From: CAZMUQ01 sp964569845
GTDB taxonomy: Archaea > Thermoproteota > Bathyarchaeia > Hecatellales > Hecatellaceae
Assembly: GCA_964569845.1 (NCBI GenBank)
Contig: CAZMUQ010000031.1
Location: forward strand, 1 to 12,845
Length of the DNA: 12,845 nt
Direction: 5' to 3'
A program made the position numbers and the translations under genes. The notes beneath the pieces were generated by a model. The model was not told where the DNA came from. It saw only the letters and a program-made list of their open reading frames with translations, and ran no database searches. Of the stretch, positions 12,770 to 12,845 are shown one piece after another; the stretch's first letter is position 1; the number at the start of each line of letters is the position of its first letter.

Positions 12770-12845
12770 ATGAAGTGGATGGGAATTGTAGAGAAATATT
12801 ACTTAAGCTTAATTCAGGCTGTCGAAAATTTTAGGGGCTTTTTGC
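12770..12845 (+). CDS. Start of an unidentified gene (partial)
   Basis: An open frame begins right after a stop at 12767-12769, with ATG codons at 12770 and 12779 in the same frame, and runs to the window end. It reads MKWMGIVEKYYLSLIQ, then AVENFRGFL, an amphipathic helix-like beginning. The TATA-like site 25 nt before 12779 favours that ATG as the start. Twenty-five residues are too few to name a family. It could be a chance frame, but the promoter spacing and the natural-looking sequence support a gene. Confidence 0.45.
   Translation, partial: MKWMGIVEKYYLSLIQAVENFRGFL

Overview
This window comes from an archaeon, most likely a thermophilic member of the TACK group. The evidence is an archaeal-type 16S rRNA 5' end, archaeal/eukaryotic ribosomal proteins (eS19, eL39, eL31), a PDCD5-family protein, two group II chaperonin (thermosome) subunits, a tungsten-type aldehyde:ferredoxin oxidoreductase, a tRNA with an intron at 37/38, and TATA-type promoters. 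Protein genes are AT-rich while RNA genes are GC-rich, as is typical of AT-rich thermophilic archaea. The exact lineage cannot be fixed by eye.

Layout. 1-563: the 5' third of a 16S rRNA gene, minus strand, cut by the window edge. 564-989: rRNA promoter region, with a TATA box inside a 9-bp palindrome, plus a GC-rich structured RNA candidate (680-766, minus). 990-1421 (minus): thioredoxin with an N-terminal helix. Divergent from it, 1535-3491 (plus) is a tight run: CBS-pair protein, FYVE-like zinc finger, eS19, PDCD5, eL39 and eL31. It ends at a hairpin shared with a convergent sugar-nucleotide epimerase (3500-4384, minus). 4385-5754 is a loose, AT-rich stretch with a ribbon-helix-helix protein, a 125-bp foldback element, a small basic protein and a small helical protein whose 5' part seems frameshifted. 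5764-8870 (minus) is a two-gene operon: iron-type alcohol dehydrogenase followed by aldehyde:ferredoxin oxidoreductase, which together could carry alcohol through aldehyde to acid, giving NAD(P)H and reduced ferredoxin. The dehydrogenase is interrupted by a one-base excess in an A8 run. 9164-12515 (plus): two tandem thermosome subunits with long identical DNA tracts. 12624-12725: tRNA-Ser(UGA) with a 15-nt intron. 12770-12845: start of an unidentified gene.

No CRISPR array, phage module, transposase or known defence system is visible. The most interesting items are the FYVE-like zinc finger beside ribosomal genes, the structured RNA candidate upstream of 16S, the helix motif shared by thioredoxin and PDCD5, the frameshifted alcohol dehydrogenase, and the gene conversion between the chaperonins. 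UUG and GUG start codons with GGTG-like ribosome binding sites are common here and matter for gene starts.
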